Shown here piece after piece: positions 53,379 through 64,000 of a stretch of 64,000 bases of DNA (positions are counted from its first letter, which is position 1; every line of letters starts with the position of its first letter). Location: positions 46,795,880 to 46,859,879 of the forward strand of contig CM036197.1 of NCBI GenBank assembly GCA_020631735.1. Reading direction: 5' to 3'. Source of the stretch: Saccharum officinarum (lineage: Eukaryota; Streptophyta; Magnoliopsida; Poales; Poaceae). The notes below the pieces were generated by a model. That model was given only the letters and a program-made list of their open reading frames with translations, did no database searches and had not been told where the DNA came from. Both the position numbers and the translations under genes were made by a program.

Positions 53379-56300
53379 TGTAACACCCCGGGTGTTATAG
53401 TGCTAATTAATCTGCCATGTCATCATAATGCATTGCAAAGCATCCCTGTTAGGTTAACTTTGTTATGCATCAACTAAAACAAGTTTACTTATCTAGGTTG
53501 AATGTGTGTTCTCAGTGGTGTGCTCCGAACCCGAAAACCCTAATTTTTAATACCACCGTAAATGCTTAGTCCATGCCCTGCGTAATTTGAGGTGTGCGAC
53601 TGTGTTGCACACTAGTGTCAAGTGTAGGGTATGAGCTCAAGTACAACCTCTAAAATGAAACTCCAAATTTGAGTTTGAATTGGAGTCCCAAAACTTGTCA
53701 CGAGTTTTCCGATTCGAATTCGAATTCAAAATTGGGGAAAAATGTAAAAGAATTTTAAAAGATAATTGGTCAACCAAGAGTGGCATTTGGTCAACCAAGT
53801 CATGTTGGTCCAAATGATGCCCTTGGGTGAGGTTTTGATCGCTAAGTAATCACAAATCAAAGTAGCAACAAATTCCAATTTAAAATTCCTCCGAAAACCC
53901 TAAATTTCAAAACCCTGTTTTACCCCTTTTGAAATAATTCAAAATCTAAGCACAATTTGGGAAAAAGTTCAAAACCAAGTTTGTAGAACTTTTCAAGGGC
54001 TACAACTTTGGTGTTTTGAGTTTTCAAAGTTTTAGTGTAAAATGTGGAGCAATTTTGAAAATAAACAAATTTCAGTTTTGACTCATTTTTATCCCCAAAC
54101 TAAGATTTCAAAATGGAGGTAGAATTTGAAAAAGTTTTGAACAGCAAAGTTGTAGGTCTGGTCAAGATATACAACTTTGATGTTTGGAGATTTTGAAGTT
54201 TCAATATAAAATCAAAAGTAATTTCTAAATTACCAAATCTGAAAAATGTGTCCCTTTTGAATTTAAACTCAAATTTCAAAATCTAGTGAGAATTTGAAAT
54301 GGTGTTCAATACAAAACTTGTAGAGCTTGAAATTCTGAAGATTTCATAGATTGGAAGTTTTTCAAGTTGTTACATGAATTTGAGAGTAATTTTAGAAAAC
54401 AGTTTGAAAATTTAAAATTTGGGGGTGCTACAGTGCCGCGCCAATGGCGGCCGGCCACCGCGCGGTATGGGCGCCGTGAGCCGCCGTGGCCGCCCAGACC
54501 CTTCGCGCGCGGTCGAGAATGCCAGCGCGACGACGCGAGCAGTCCGGCTCTGTAGTCGCGACCGCCTTCTATAAATACATGAGTTCACAGTGACGTTTAC
54601 CATTTTGTCGCCACCGCCGCCACCGCAGCTCCGCCGCTCGCCGCTGCCGCCACCAGGCCATCTCCGGCCACGCCAGTCGCACCAACAGCATCGCCGCATC
54701 CTCACGCACCTCGTGAACCACCCAAGCCAGCTTGACTTCGCCTGGATCACCGCAGCCACCGCCTCCCGTGCTCAACTCCGGCGACTGCCCGCCATCCTCG
54801 CCTTACCATGGCCAGCCGCCTCCAGTGCCTCTCCGCTTCAACCGATCACGCCTCTGTGATCGTGGTACGCCCCTGATGCTCCCTGGCTAGTTAGTTTAAG
54901 CTTTGCACCTTTGTGTCATCGAGTCGTCGGTCACCGTAGTTGCCGAGCCGCCACCGTCGTCGGTGAAGTGTCACCGGAGCTCGAACCGTGGGGCAATTAG
55001 TAAAACGGAGTCGTGGGAAGGTGTAGTTGGTGTTGGTCGGGTCAGTTGGTCGACCGGAGCCCTGGTCACCGGCCGGCCACCGCGCGGAGGTGAGTGAGCA
55101 CGCGGGAGTGAGCGAGACACGGGAGGTAGGCGATGACAGGCGGGGTCGGCCTGTCAGTGAGAGAAAAGGGAGAGTGAGCGCGCGCGGGCTGGGCCGCGGT
55201 GCTGGGCCGCACGGGCAAGGGCAGGCGCGAGCACGCGGGTGCGCGCAAGCGGGCCGCTCAGTGGGCCGAGCCGGAAGGAGAGAAGGATCGACCCGACTTC
55301 GGTTTTTGTTTTTCTTTTTCAAAATTTTGAATAGTGCTACTATTTGTTTATTTCATTAAAAATTTGTGTAGAGTTCCAAAATTCATGAAAATTTTTGTGT
55401 AAGCTTCTCAATGTATAAACTATCTAGGAAAAATGTTAAACTAAATTTGATTACTTTGTGCAGTAGAATTAATTAGTTCTAATAAAGATTAAATGCAACT
55501 TCCATGAATTTTAATAATTAATTTATTAATCCAAAAATGATGAAATTTATTATGACACTGTTATAAATCATTCTTAATCCATAGAAAAAGTTTGAGCTTG
55601 ATTAGGTAAAATTTGATTAACTTCTAATTATGTCCTAATTATTTAAATAATAAATAAATGTTAATTTGAGAACTTTAAGAGTTGTGTGCCTTTTGATTGA
55701 GTGATGTCCTTAGGTCACTATCCTTTTGTGATCTTTGGCACCTTAATTCCATGATTGAGCTCGTTAGTAACTTGTTAGGTTAAAAGCTGGTATCGCTGAA
55801 ATCGTCGCTACTAGTTAGTAGGTTTTCAGTTTGCGACTGTACCGCGAGGGAAGTTGTACTCCAGTCGTAACTCGTAGCATGTTATCATCAAGCATCATGT
55901 TTATCATCGAGCATCATGTTAAAGCATGTTATGTGTTCGTGTAGTCTCCGCTTTCGAAGAAGTCGAAGCCGTCGAGCCAGTTTCGGAGAAGAGCGATCGT
56001 CGGTGGGTTTCGGACCTGACGTTGGAGTTCTCGGGTCTGAGTCAGTCGTCGTGTCCGAGCAAGGCAAGCCCCGGTGCATTTAAACCCTACCTTGAATTTT
56101 ACAAATGTTTTATTATTTATAATATGGTTTACTGCATTAAGTAATTAGGAGTTGAGTGATAACCCAATTGCTGCATTATCATCCTTGATTATTGTGATAT
56201 CAACCTTGATACCTGTTTTACGGAAAATGCGTAGTATGCTTCGCTATGCTTAGAAGTTAAGCTTTTAAATGCAATGTTTATATAGCCATGACGGCATATT

Positions 56301-57453
56301 GAATGAATATTGAAATATGAGAATGAACTTGAAAGATCGGGCGGGTGGTTTGGCCACTGCTAACATGCATTGGGAAAGGAGTCTCAATGTAGTGTTTCCG
56401 CCTTGTCAGTTAAGGTCCGTTCGTTGTAAGCCTGTTGTGTTCAAGACTTTGCAACTAGCTTCATGCCTTGGGTAAGCCTAAAATGTTGGTGATTCCATTA
56501 CGAGAACGTCTAACCTCGCACTGGGAGTGGAGAGATGGCGAGAGTAGCGTGTACCCTCGGGGCTAGAATTTGGTCGGGTTCGAGGAGTACTGTACTCTCG
56601 GGTGGCGATGGACACGTTCTGGTTTTGGGAGATCTAAATGAGGGTTGATATATGCAAGATTCGGTTCTACATATGTCGTGAGGTTAGGGATCCCCAGCTG
56701 GGTATAATCGGTTCGAATCGTCGTTGCTCCTCGGTTATGGAGACTTGATCACCTGACTTGCATCGTAGTTAAGAACTGGAATAAAAGAAAGAATAAGAAA
56801 TGTTTTGATGATAATTACTTTGATCTAGATTAGGATCACTTAGATTTGGTTAATGAACCATCAATGGTAAAAGTAAAATGTTGAAGATAAGGATCTACTT
56901 TAGTAAGCTTTTCTGCAAAGGAAAATCTTGATTCTAGAATACCCGTACCTTGATTCCCTAAAGCTAGCATGCCCTTGGAGTCTTTGTCTTAGTCGGGTAA
57001 GTCTTGTTGAGTACCCTCAAGTACTCAGGGTTTGTTAACCCCTTGTTGCAGGTGCGGTTCATGAATAAGTCTGCTTCGAGCCTTGTTGCATGACCGTCGT
57101 GGTTGAAGAAAGCGACGACGAGTAGACTGTGTGGCCTTTGGGCAAGGCATCTCGCTTGTGTGTTGTAATAAAGTTAATACCGATACTTCTCTACTACTGG
57201 TTTGTAATAATGTTACATAAGGTTTGAAGTTTGAAAACTGGTTTGTAAACCTATATTATTGTAAGACTTCCGCTACGTTACTCTGTTGAATATTTTGAAT
57301 AAACTGTTGTAATATTGCAATACTCCTGTGATTGGATCCTGTTCGGAGGAAAGCAGGCCTTTTAAGTTATGGTGAACATAAGTACGGCCATCAGAGGTCA
57401 TTATGGCAATGACGGGTACTTGTGGGCCATCATAATTAGGAGGTTCTGTGACA
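53379..57453 (+). repeat. Gypsy 5' LTR (about 4.08 kb)
   Basis: It starts TGTAACACCCCGGGTGTTAT and ends TTCTGTGACA just before the primer site. The first ~1 kb is AT-rich; a GC-rich part (54430-55300) follows a TATA box. Open frames inside are short and none resembles a known protein. LTRs this long are typical of the Tekay/Del group. Confidence 0.92.
54570..54577 (+). promoter_or_regulatory. Gypsy LTR promoter TATA box
   Basis: TATAAATA in 'ccttctataaatacatgag' lies at the switch from AT-rich to GC-rich sequence, ~1.19 kb into the LTR, a typical U3/R position. Transcription would start ~30 bp downstream. Confidence 0.6.
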
Positions 57454-57455
57454 GC

Positions 57456-57467
57456 TGGTACCAGAGC
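57456..57467 (+). other. Gypsy primer-binding site (tRNA-iMet type)
   Basis: TGGTACCAGAGC, two bases after the LTR end, is complementary to the 3' end of initiator methionine tRNA, with C where T is usual in TGGTATCAGAGC. Confidence 0.85.
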
Positions 57468-57837
57468 ATAATCACTCGGGTTATTGTAGTATTACCTTGC
57501 AAAACTTCAAAATGATTTGGGTCAAACAAACTTAATACTGATATTTTGGTCCAAATTGCTTTTGCTTATCTTAATCTATTCTATAGTTTCCTTAGCTCAT
57601 ATTTGAAAGCTTCGTAGTGAAGTATCATGTATAGTGCCCTATGTTATAAAGATTGCATGTGTTACTTAAATCTTTCTGTTAGATCGTAAGTGCGATGCAT
57701 GCATCATGTTTAATTAACCTGCTTAAGCTACCTTCCCTTTTAAAGTGGTTTGGGTTAAGTAAGGTTCAAATCCTATTCATGCTAACCTTCAGATCCCCCT
57801 ATCTGTTCTTATCGTCCTAATTCTATCTTGCTATAGG

Positions 57838-58356
57838 ATGGCACGTGTGAAGACGACTCCTCGCAAGAAAACGGGTCCGCAAGGAGTGCCGCGTCATCAG
57901 TTGGCCGCCAGAGGTGATGGAGCAAGCAGTAGCCGTAATCCGAACCCGGATTCAGAATCAGAGGTTGCAAGGCTTACATCAGAAGTGGAGCGACTGAAGC
58001 GCAACATGCGTTTTTGGAAACAGTTCCAGAAGGAGTCTTTGGAAAAGGAGACAGAAGCCAGGGCTCGTGTTCGTGAGTTGGAGCTTTATGTGACACACCT
58101 AGAGCAGTACAACACAGTTCTGCATGAGGAAGTCCATAGGCTAAATGATCTGATGAATCCCAATCATCAGCCCCAGGCAGTAGAAGATGATGTCGGTGCC
58201 GTGATTGTTCCTGATGGAGAGGACAATGAGGAAGAAGATCCAGAAGAAGATGAACCCATGATGGAAAGTGGGGATGATGCGAGTCATGTCACTGGTGCAA
58301 GTGCTCCAGAGAATGAGGATGGAGTGATCGTGATCAGCGATGATGATGAGGAGTGA
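57838..58356 (+). CDS. Extra coiled-coil acidic protein ORF of the gypsy element
   Basis: This 172-residue open frame lies between the primer site and gag, in sense. It starts with a basic stretch (ARVKTTPRKKTGPQGVPRHQ), then has a Ser/Asn linker. A predicted coiled coil follows at residues ~40-105 (VARLTSEVERLKRNMRF, RVRELELYVTHLEQYN), and a strongly acidic tail ends VIVISDDDEE. It has no protease, RT or zinc knuckle. After its stop come ~190 nt with AATAAA signals (58510, 58525) and a TTTGTGTACAACAG just before the gag ATG that looks like a splice acceptor. It could be translated from its own transcript. The frame is fully open in a young element. Function unknown. Confidence 0.7.
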   Translation: MARVKTTPRKKTGPQGVPRHQLAARGDGASSSRNPNPDSESEVARLTSEVERLKRNMRFWKQFQKESLEKETEARARVRELELYVTHLEQYNTVLHEEVHRLNDLMNPNHQPQAVEDDVGAVIVPDGEDNEEEDPEEDEPMMESGDDASHVTGASAPENEDGVIVISDDDEE

Positions 58357-58548
58357 AGTGTCGACATGGATGGTTGTGTAATATAGTAGTCTTTCCTGCT
58401 TTCTAAGAACCTTAGTGGGTAGTTTCTTGCTTGAGAGCAAGTTTGTAATGAAATAATGTAAGATAAGTTGTGTGTGTATACAAGTACTGTACTAACTGCT
58501 TTTTAATTCAATAAAGCGATGTAAATAAATATAGTTTGTGTACAACAG

Positions 58549-61500
58549 ATGGACGGTACTGGAACTTCCCAAGAAAGGGACAATCCTCCGAATCCCCCAC
58601 CGTTTCCACCCACCTTGGCAGAAGCTATTGCCGCACTGGTTAATGCCACTACCTTGTTGGCTCAGAATCAGAATCAGAATGGAAATCAGGGCCGTCGAGG
58701 CCGTAACAATGGAGGGGAAACCACTTATGTGGATTTCACCGATACCCGTCCACCAGTGTTCTCAAAGGCAGATGAGCCGCTAGAGGCGGATGACTGGCTC
58801 CGTACCATGGAGCAGAAGTTTGAACTTTTACAGTGCACGGAGCATCAGAAGCCCGTGTTTGCAGCACAACAGCTTAGAGGTGCCGCAGGGGCGTGGTGGG
58901 CGAATCTGGTCGCCGCACGGCCTGCTGGCCACCGTATCACTTGGCAGGAGTTTCGTGAAGCCTTCAGAGCACATTATATCCCAGATGGTGTCATGGCCAT
59001 GAAGTTAGAAGAGTTTCTCTCGCTGAAGCAAGGGAACCAGACAGTTCTACAGTATGTGGGCAAATTCAATCATCTGTCCCAGTATGCAGCGGAATATGTG
59101 AACACCGATGCAAAGAAGAAGAGTTGTTTCATGAGAGGTTTGAGTACCAGAATCCAGGAAGCATTGGTCACCTGCTATAATGCCACTTACCATGAGATAG
59201 TCAATGTGGCTATTGCGTCAGAAGAGAAGTCCCGACTGCATAAAGAGTCGAAGAAAAAGAAGCCAGTGTTTTCTAGCCCGTCTGGTGGCATTAAAAAGCG
59301 CCAGAGGTTTGTTTATCACCCTCAGAACCATTTCCGCCCAACTTATCGTCCACCGCAATACCAAGCTCAGCCGCAGACGTTTTTCCGTCCTGCCGCAATT
59401 CCGCAGTATCCACAGCAGCCGAATGCCCCTGGTATTCGAAACCAGACTCCAGTAACCCATAACTTTCCCTGTTACAACTGTGGAAAGCCAGGCCACTTTT
59501 CCAAGGACTGCCCGTATCCAAGGCAGTACAATCCCAGTTATCCCAGAGCTCCCGTACCGCAACAGCAACAACCTCAGAGCAAGAATAATAACCTGAATGT
59601 TCAGAAGGGTAAGGGTGAGAAGAAGAAGACCGGACGTGTGTTCTACACTCAAGCAAGTGTAATCCCAGAGGGAGAACCTGTTATGATGGGTATGTTCCCT
59701 GTTGCTAATCATCCAGCAGTACTGTTATTTGATTCAGGTGCATCGCATACATTCATAAATCGCACCTTTGTTGTTAAGCATGACATTCCAATTATGGGAA
59801 CACAAGAAGATTTCTTTATCCAGTCGCCCGGGGACGACTGTGTACTAAGGAGATGGTACGTGACGTACCTATAGAGTTAGGTGGGCATATATTTCCTACC
59901 TCAATGATAATATTACAGAAACAGGATATAGATGTAATCCTGGGTATGAATTGGATGTACCAAAGAGGAGCCCTTATAGATGCACTGCATAGAACTATAA
60001 GGTTGAACCTGCCAGATAATAAATCTCATCTTCTTATCCAACTTCCTATCCCAAAGAGAACAGTTGAAAGGATATGTGCAACTTCAGTACAGGAGATTTG
60101 TGATATACCGGTAGTCTGTGAATTTCCAGATGTGTTTCCAGATGATCTACCAGGTCTGCCACCAGACAGAGATGTAGAATTTGTGATTGAGTTAAAACCG
60201 GGTACTGCCCCAATATCCCGGAGAGCTTACAGAATGCCACCCAATGAATTGGCAGAACTTAAGGATCAATTACAAGAGTTACGTGACAAAGGTTTTATCA
60301 GACCCAGTTCCTCACCATGGGGATGTCCAGCTCTTTTTGTCAAGAAGAAAGATCAGACTTTAAGGATGTGTGTTGACTATCGACCGCTGAATGAAGTAAC
60401 CATTAAGAATAAATATCCGTTGCCTCGCATTGATCTACTCTTTGATCAGCTTGCGGGGGCAAAGGTATTTTCAAAGATCGATCTTCGGTCAGGGTACCAT
60501 CAAATCAAGATTCGACCTGAAGATATCCCAAAGACTGCATTCACTACCAGATATGGACTGTATGAGTACCTAGTTATGTCTTTTGGTCTCACCAATGCAC
60601 CGGCACATTTCATGTATCTGATGAACTCAGTTTTCATGCCGGAGCTTGACAAATTTGTGGTTGTGTTTATTGATGATATTCTGGTATACTCCAAAAGTGA
60701 AGAAGAACATGTTGAGCATCTCAGAGTTGTTCTGACTCGTCTGAGAGATCACCAACTGTATGCCAAGTTCAGTAAATGTGAGTTTTGGTTAAGAGAAGTG
60801 CAATTCTTAGGACATGTGTTGTCAGCCGAAGGAGTAGCAGTAGATCCTGGCAAGGTGGAAGATATTCTGAATTGGAAACCACCAATCTCAGTTCATGAAG
60901 TCCGAAGTTTTCTGGGAATGGCGGGTTATTACCGTCGATTCATACCTGACTTTTCAAAGGTAGCCAAGCCAATCACAGAGTTGTTGAAGAATCAAACTAA
61001 GTTCATATGGTCTCCAGAATGTGAGAAAGCTTTTAGAATTTTAAAGAAGTCATTGACAACTGCTCCAGTTTTGGCACAACCAGATATAGAAAAGCCATTT
61101 GATGTTTACTGTGATGCCTCGGGTATTGGCCTTGGTTGTGTATTGATGCAAGAAGGCAGAGTCATTGCTTATGCCTCGAGACAGTTGAAGCGTCATGAAG
61201 AACATTATCCGACACATGATCTTGAACTAGCAGCTGTGGTTCATGCATTGAAAATTTGGCGTCATTACTTGTTAGGTAATACTTGCCACATGTATACAGA
61301 TCACAAGAGCTTAAAGTATATCTTTACTCAGTCAGAGTTGAATATGAGGCAAAGAAGGTGGCTTGAGTTAATAAAGGACTATGATTTAGAAGTGCACTAT
61401 CACCCTGGAAAAGCAAATGTTGTTGCTGATGCACTCAGTAGAAAGAATCATTGCAATTGCATTACTGTGAAGCCAATGGATTACAGTTTATGTTATGAAT

Positions 61501-62998
61501 TAGAAAAGCTGAATATTGAAATAGTTCAACAAGGTCAGTTGACTAATGTCACAGTAGAATCAACAATCAAAGATCAGATTGTGTCTGCTCAGAGAAAGAA
61601 TTCCGGAGTAGCTCACATCAAAGAAAAAGTTAGAACGGGTCAACAGACAGATTTCAGTATTGATGATGCAGATGTGTTGTGGTTTAAGAACCGGTTAGTG
61701 GTCCCAAAGGTTCCAGAGTTACGTCAGCTCATTCTTGATGAAGCACATAGCACAAGGTTTTCTATTCATCCAGGAAGTAATAAGATGTATCAAGATTTGA
61801 AACAGAAATTCTGGTGGACCAAAATGAAAATTGAGATTGCCAAGTATGTGGCCAGATGTGACACTTGTTGTAAGGTGAAGGCAGTACACCTGAAGTCGGC
61901 AGGAATGTTACAACCCTTGCCCATTCCATCCTGGAAATGGGAAGATATCAGTATGGATTTCATTACTGGGTTACCCAAGACCTCAAGAGGCTTTGATTCA
62001 ATTTGGGTCATTGTGGACCGACTGACAAAGTCATCTCATTTTATTCCAGTTAAGGTGGACTATTCTGCTATAACTTATGCAAGAATTTATATTGCACGAA
62101 TCCTGAGTCTTCATGGGGTACCAAAGACCATTGTATCAGATAGAGGTACTCAGTTTGTTAACAAATTTTGGAGACACCTACATGAGTCCCTGGGTACAAA
62201 ACTTTTGCATAGTACCGCTTATCATCCACAAACAAGTGGTCAGACTGAAAGGGTCAATCAAATTCTAGAAGACATGTTAAGGTCATGTGCACTTAATTAT
62301 TCAGACACTTGGGACGAGTGGTTACCTTTAGCAGAATTCTCCTATAATAATAGTTATCAAGAGAGTATCAAAATGGCACCGTTTGAGGCATTGTATGGCG
62401 TAGGTGCAGAACTCCATTGAATTGGTCAGAACCGGGAGAAAGATGGTTTTTCGGTGTTGATCTTGTGAAACAAACAGAAGAAAAAGTTAGGCAGATCCAG
62501 AATAATTTGAAAGTGGCTCAGTCCAGGCAAAAGAGTTATGCTGATAAAAGGCGTAGACCTTTGGTATTCCAAGTAGGGGATTATGTTTATCTAAAAGTAT
62601 CACCCATGAAAGGAGTTAGCAGATTTGGAGTCAAAGGCAAACTCGCACCACGTTATATTGGTCCTTTTCAAATCATTCAACAATGTGGAAAGGTGGCATA
62701 TAAGTTAAAGCTGCCTGAACAACTGTCAGCCGTGCACAATGTATTTCATGTATCACAAATGAAGAAGTGTCTACAAGTACATGATCAAGTGGTTGATGTT
62801 GAGGGAGTTGAACTTGAACCGGATTTGACATATTCTGAACATCCTGTCAGAGTTTTGGATCAAAAAGATCGTGTTACCCGAAGTAGAACAACTAAATGGT
62901 ACAGAATACAGTGGAATCAACATTCAGAAGAGGAAGCCACCTGGGAAACGGAGGATTATCTGTTAGAGAATTTCCCGGAGTTCTTTGCTTCTATCTAG
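58549..62998 (+). CDS. Gypsy gag-pol polyprotein with two one-base frameshifts
   Basis: Gag (58549 on) has the retrotrans_gag core ([17 protein letters not shown]) and one CCHC knuckle ([14 protein letters not shown], ~59470). Protease follows: [11 protein letters not shown] (~59730). The frame is lost near 59832 in a G-run and resumes in the frame opened at 59853. RT ([24 protein letters not shown] at residues 272-275 of that segment), RNase H ([15 protein letters not shown]) and integrase (HHCC zinc site, then D702, D763 and E799 as catalytic triad) are intact. A second loss of one base near 62411 (GGCC read as GGC) shifts to the frame of 62417-62998, which holds the integrase C-terminal module and a chromodomain ([19 protein letters not shown]). 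All catalytic residues are present. Members of this group normally have one continuous frame. Confidence 0.9.
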
Positions 62999-63158
62999 GT
63001 TGCAATTTCCTCTTTAAACTGTAACCTATCCTTTTAAAATCTTTGTAATGCAGAAAACCCCTACCTGTTTTGTAGACAAGTCTTGGACGTGTTTGCTTGA
63101 CACGTTTCCTTTTCTATTACTTAACTCAAGGCTTTAAATCTCGGGACGAGATTTCTTT

Positions 63159-63169
63159 AAGGGGAAGGG
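63159..63169 (+). other. Gypsy polypurine tract
   Basis: AAGGGGAAGGG directly precedes the TG of the 3' LTR at 63171 and would prime plus-strand synthesis. Confidence 0.8.
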
Positions 63170-63170
63170 C

Positions 63171-64000
63171 TGTAACACCCCGGGTGTTATAGTGCTAATT
63201 AATCTGCCATGTCATCATAATGCATTGCAAAGCATCCCTGTTAGGTTAACTTGTTATGCATCAACTAAAACAAGTTTACTTATCTAGGTTGAATGTGTTT
63301 CTCAGTGGTGTGCTCCGAACCCGAAAACCCTAATTTTTAATACCACCGCAAATGCTTAGTCCATGCCCTGCGTAATTTGAGGTGTGCGACTGTGTTGCAC
63401 ACTAGTGTCAAGTGTAGGGTATGAGCTCAAGTACAACCTCTAAAATGAAACTCCAAATTTGAGTTTGAATTGGAGTCCCAAAACTTGTCACGAGTTTTCC
63501 GATTCGAATTCGAATTCAAAATTGGGGAAAAATGTAAAAGAATTTTAAAAGCTAATTGGTCAACCAAGAGTGGCATTTGGTCAACCATGTCATGTTGGTC
63601 CAAATGATGCCCTTGGTGAGGTTTTGATCGCTAAGTAATCACAAATCAAAGTAGCAACAAATTCCAATTTAAAATTCCTCCGAAAACCCTAAATTTCAAA
63701 ACCCTGTTTTACCCTTTTGAAATAATTCAAAATCTAAGCAAAATTTGGGAAAAAGTTCAAAACCAAGTTTGTAGAACTTTTCAAGGGCTACAACTTTGGT
63801 GTTTTGAGTTTTCAAAGTTTTAGTGTAAAATGTGGAGCAATTTTGAAAATAAACAAATTTCAGTTTTGACTCATTTTTGTCCCCAAACTAAGATTTCAAA
63901 ATGGAGGCAGAATTTGAAAAAGTTTTGAACAGCAAAGTTGTAGGTCTGGTCAAGATATACAACTTTGATGTTTGGAGATTTTGAAGTTTCAATATAAAAT
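63171..64000 (+). repeat. Gypsy 3' LTR (first 830 bp, cut by window end)
   Basis: Collinear with 53379-54212. The four indels are all one base fewer in this copy, three of them in homopolymer runs (TTT, GGG, CCCC). Confidence 0.93.

Larger units (their letters stand above)
53379..64000 (+). mobile_element. Ty3/gypsy chromovirus (Tekay/Del-like), runs past the window end
   Basis: The order is 5' LTR (53379-57453), primer-binding site (57456), extra ORF (57838-58356), gag-pol (58549-62998) ending in a chromodomain, polypurine tract (63159-63169), and 3' LTR from 63171. The chromodomain after integrase and the very long LTR fit the Tekay/Del lineage. Over the ~830 bp of 3' LTR visible I count six substitutions and four one-base indels against the 5' LTR, so the insertion is recent, well under a million years on usual grass substitution rates. 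Confidence 0.93.

Noticed and set aside
54367..55359. Open frames inside the gypsy LTR
   Set aside because: Short, GC-driven, overlapping on both strands and without protein similarity; they lie in the LTR leader region.

Overview
The window is nuclear DNA from a grass (Poaceae), most likely a panicoid/Andropogoneae species. The signs are intron-rich genes with GT-AG junctions, GC-rich first exons, a nuclear-type tRNA-Glu, and the usual grass repeat load: Stowaway and Tourist-like MITEs, L1-like and RTE LINEs, a Ty1/copia element and a chromodomain Ty3/gypsy element with ~4 kb LTRs. Two 100-N runs (25206-25305 and 51755-51854) show it is a scaffolded draft.

Genes, left to right: an intronless V-type H+-ATPase subunit D gene (1712-2520, one frameshift); on the minus strand the organellar glutamyl-tRNA(Gln) amidotransferase subunit A gene (6173-12032, nine exons readable, terminal exon not found, introns enlarged by an RTE LINE and an unclassified insert); a complete eight-exon plastid 3-oxoacyl-ACP synthase III gene (15036-18658); tRNA-Glu(TTC) (19713-19785, minus); a tandem pair of 2-oxoglutarate/Fe(II) dioxygenase genes on the minus strand (20091-21755 with an end frameshift; 22613-23149 a pseudogene without its first exon and HxD motif); the 3' exons of a plant tweety-like transmembrane protein gene (25418-26243) next to an assembly gap; a small SAM-domain gene (29679-30257); and a broken DNA topoisomerase II copy (45262-51754). 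These are unrelated housekeeping-type genes and do not form a pathway cluster.

The right half is mostly nested mobile DNA. An L1-like LINE on the minus strand (about 33505-44690) was split by a Ty1/copia element (37630-43770, target duplication ATACA). The topoisomerase II copy carries a 3.3 kb LINE-like insertion in its first exon that encodes only ORF1 (zinc knuckles, no endonuclease or reverse transcriptase), with a 13-bp target duplication and an A tail. A second truncated ORF1-only insertion lies in the following intron. From 53379 to beyond the window end is a young Tekay/Del-type chromovirus with nearly identical LTRs, an extra coiled-coil ORF before gag, and two single-base frameshifts.

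A recurring feature is loss of one base in G/C homopolymers inside otherwise intact reading frames (VHA-D, dioxygenase, gypsy protease, gypsy integrase). This points to sequencing error at least as much as to pseudogenes. The strongest candidate for something little described is the ORF1-only LINE pair, together with a shared hairpin-plus-tail 3' end on several short retroposon fragments.
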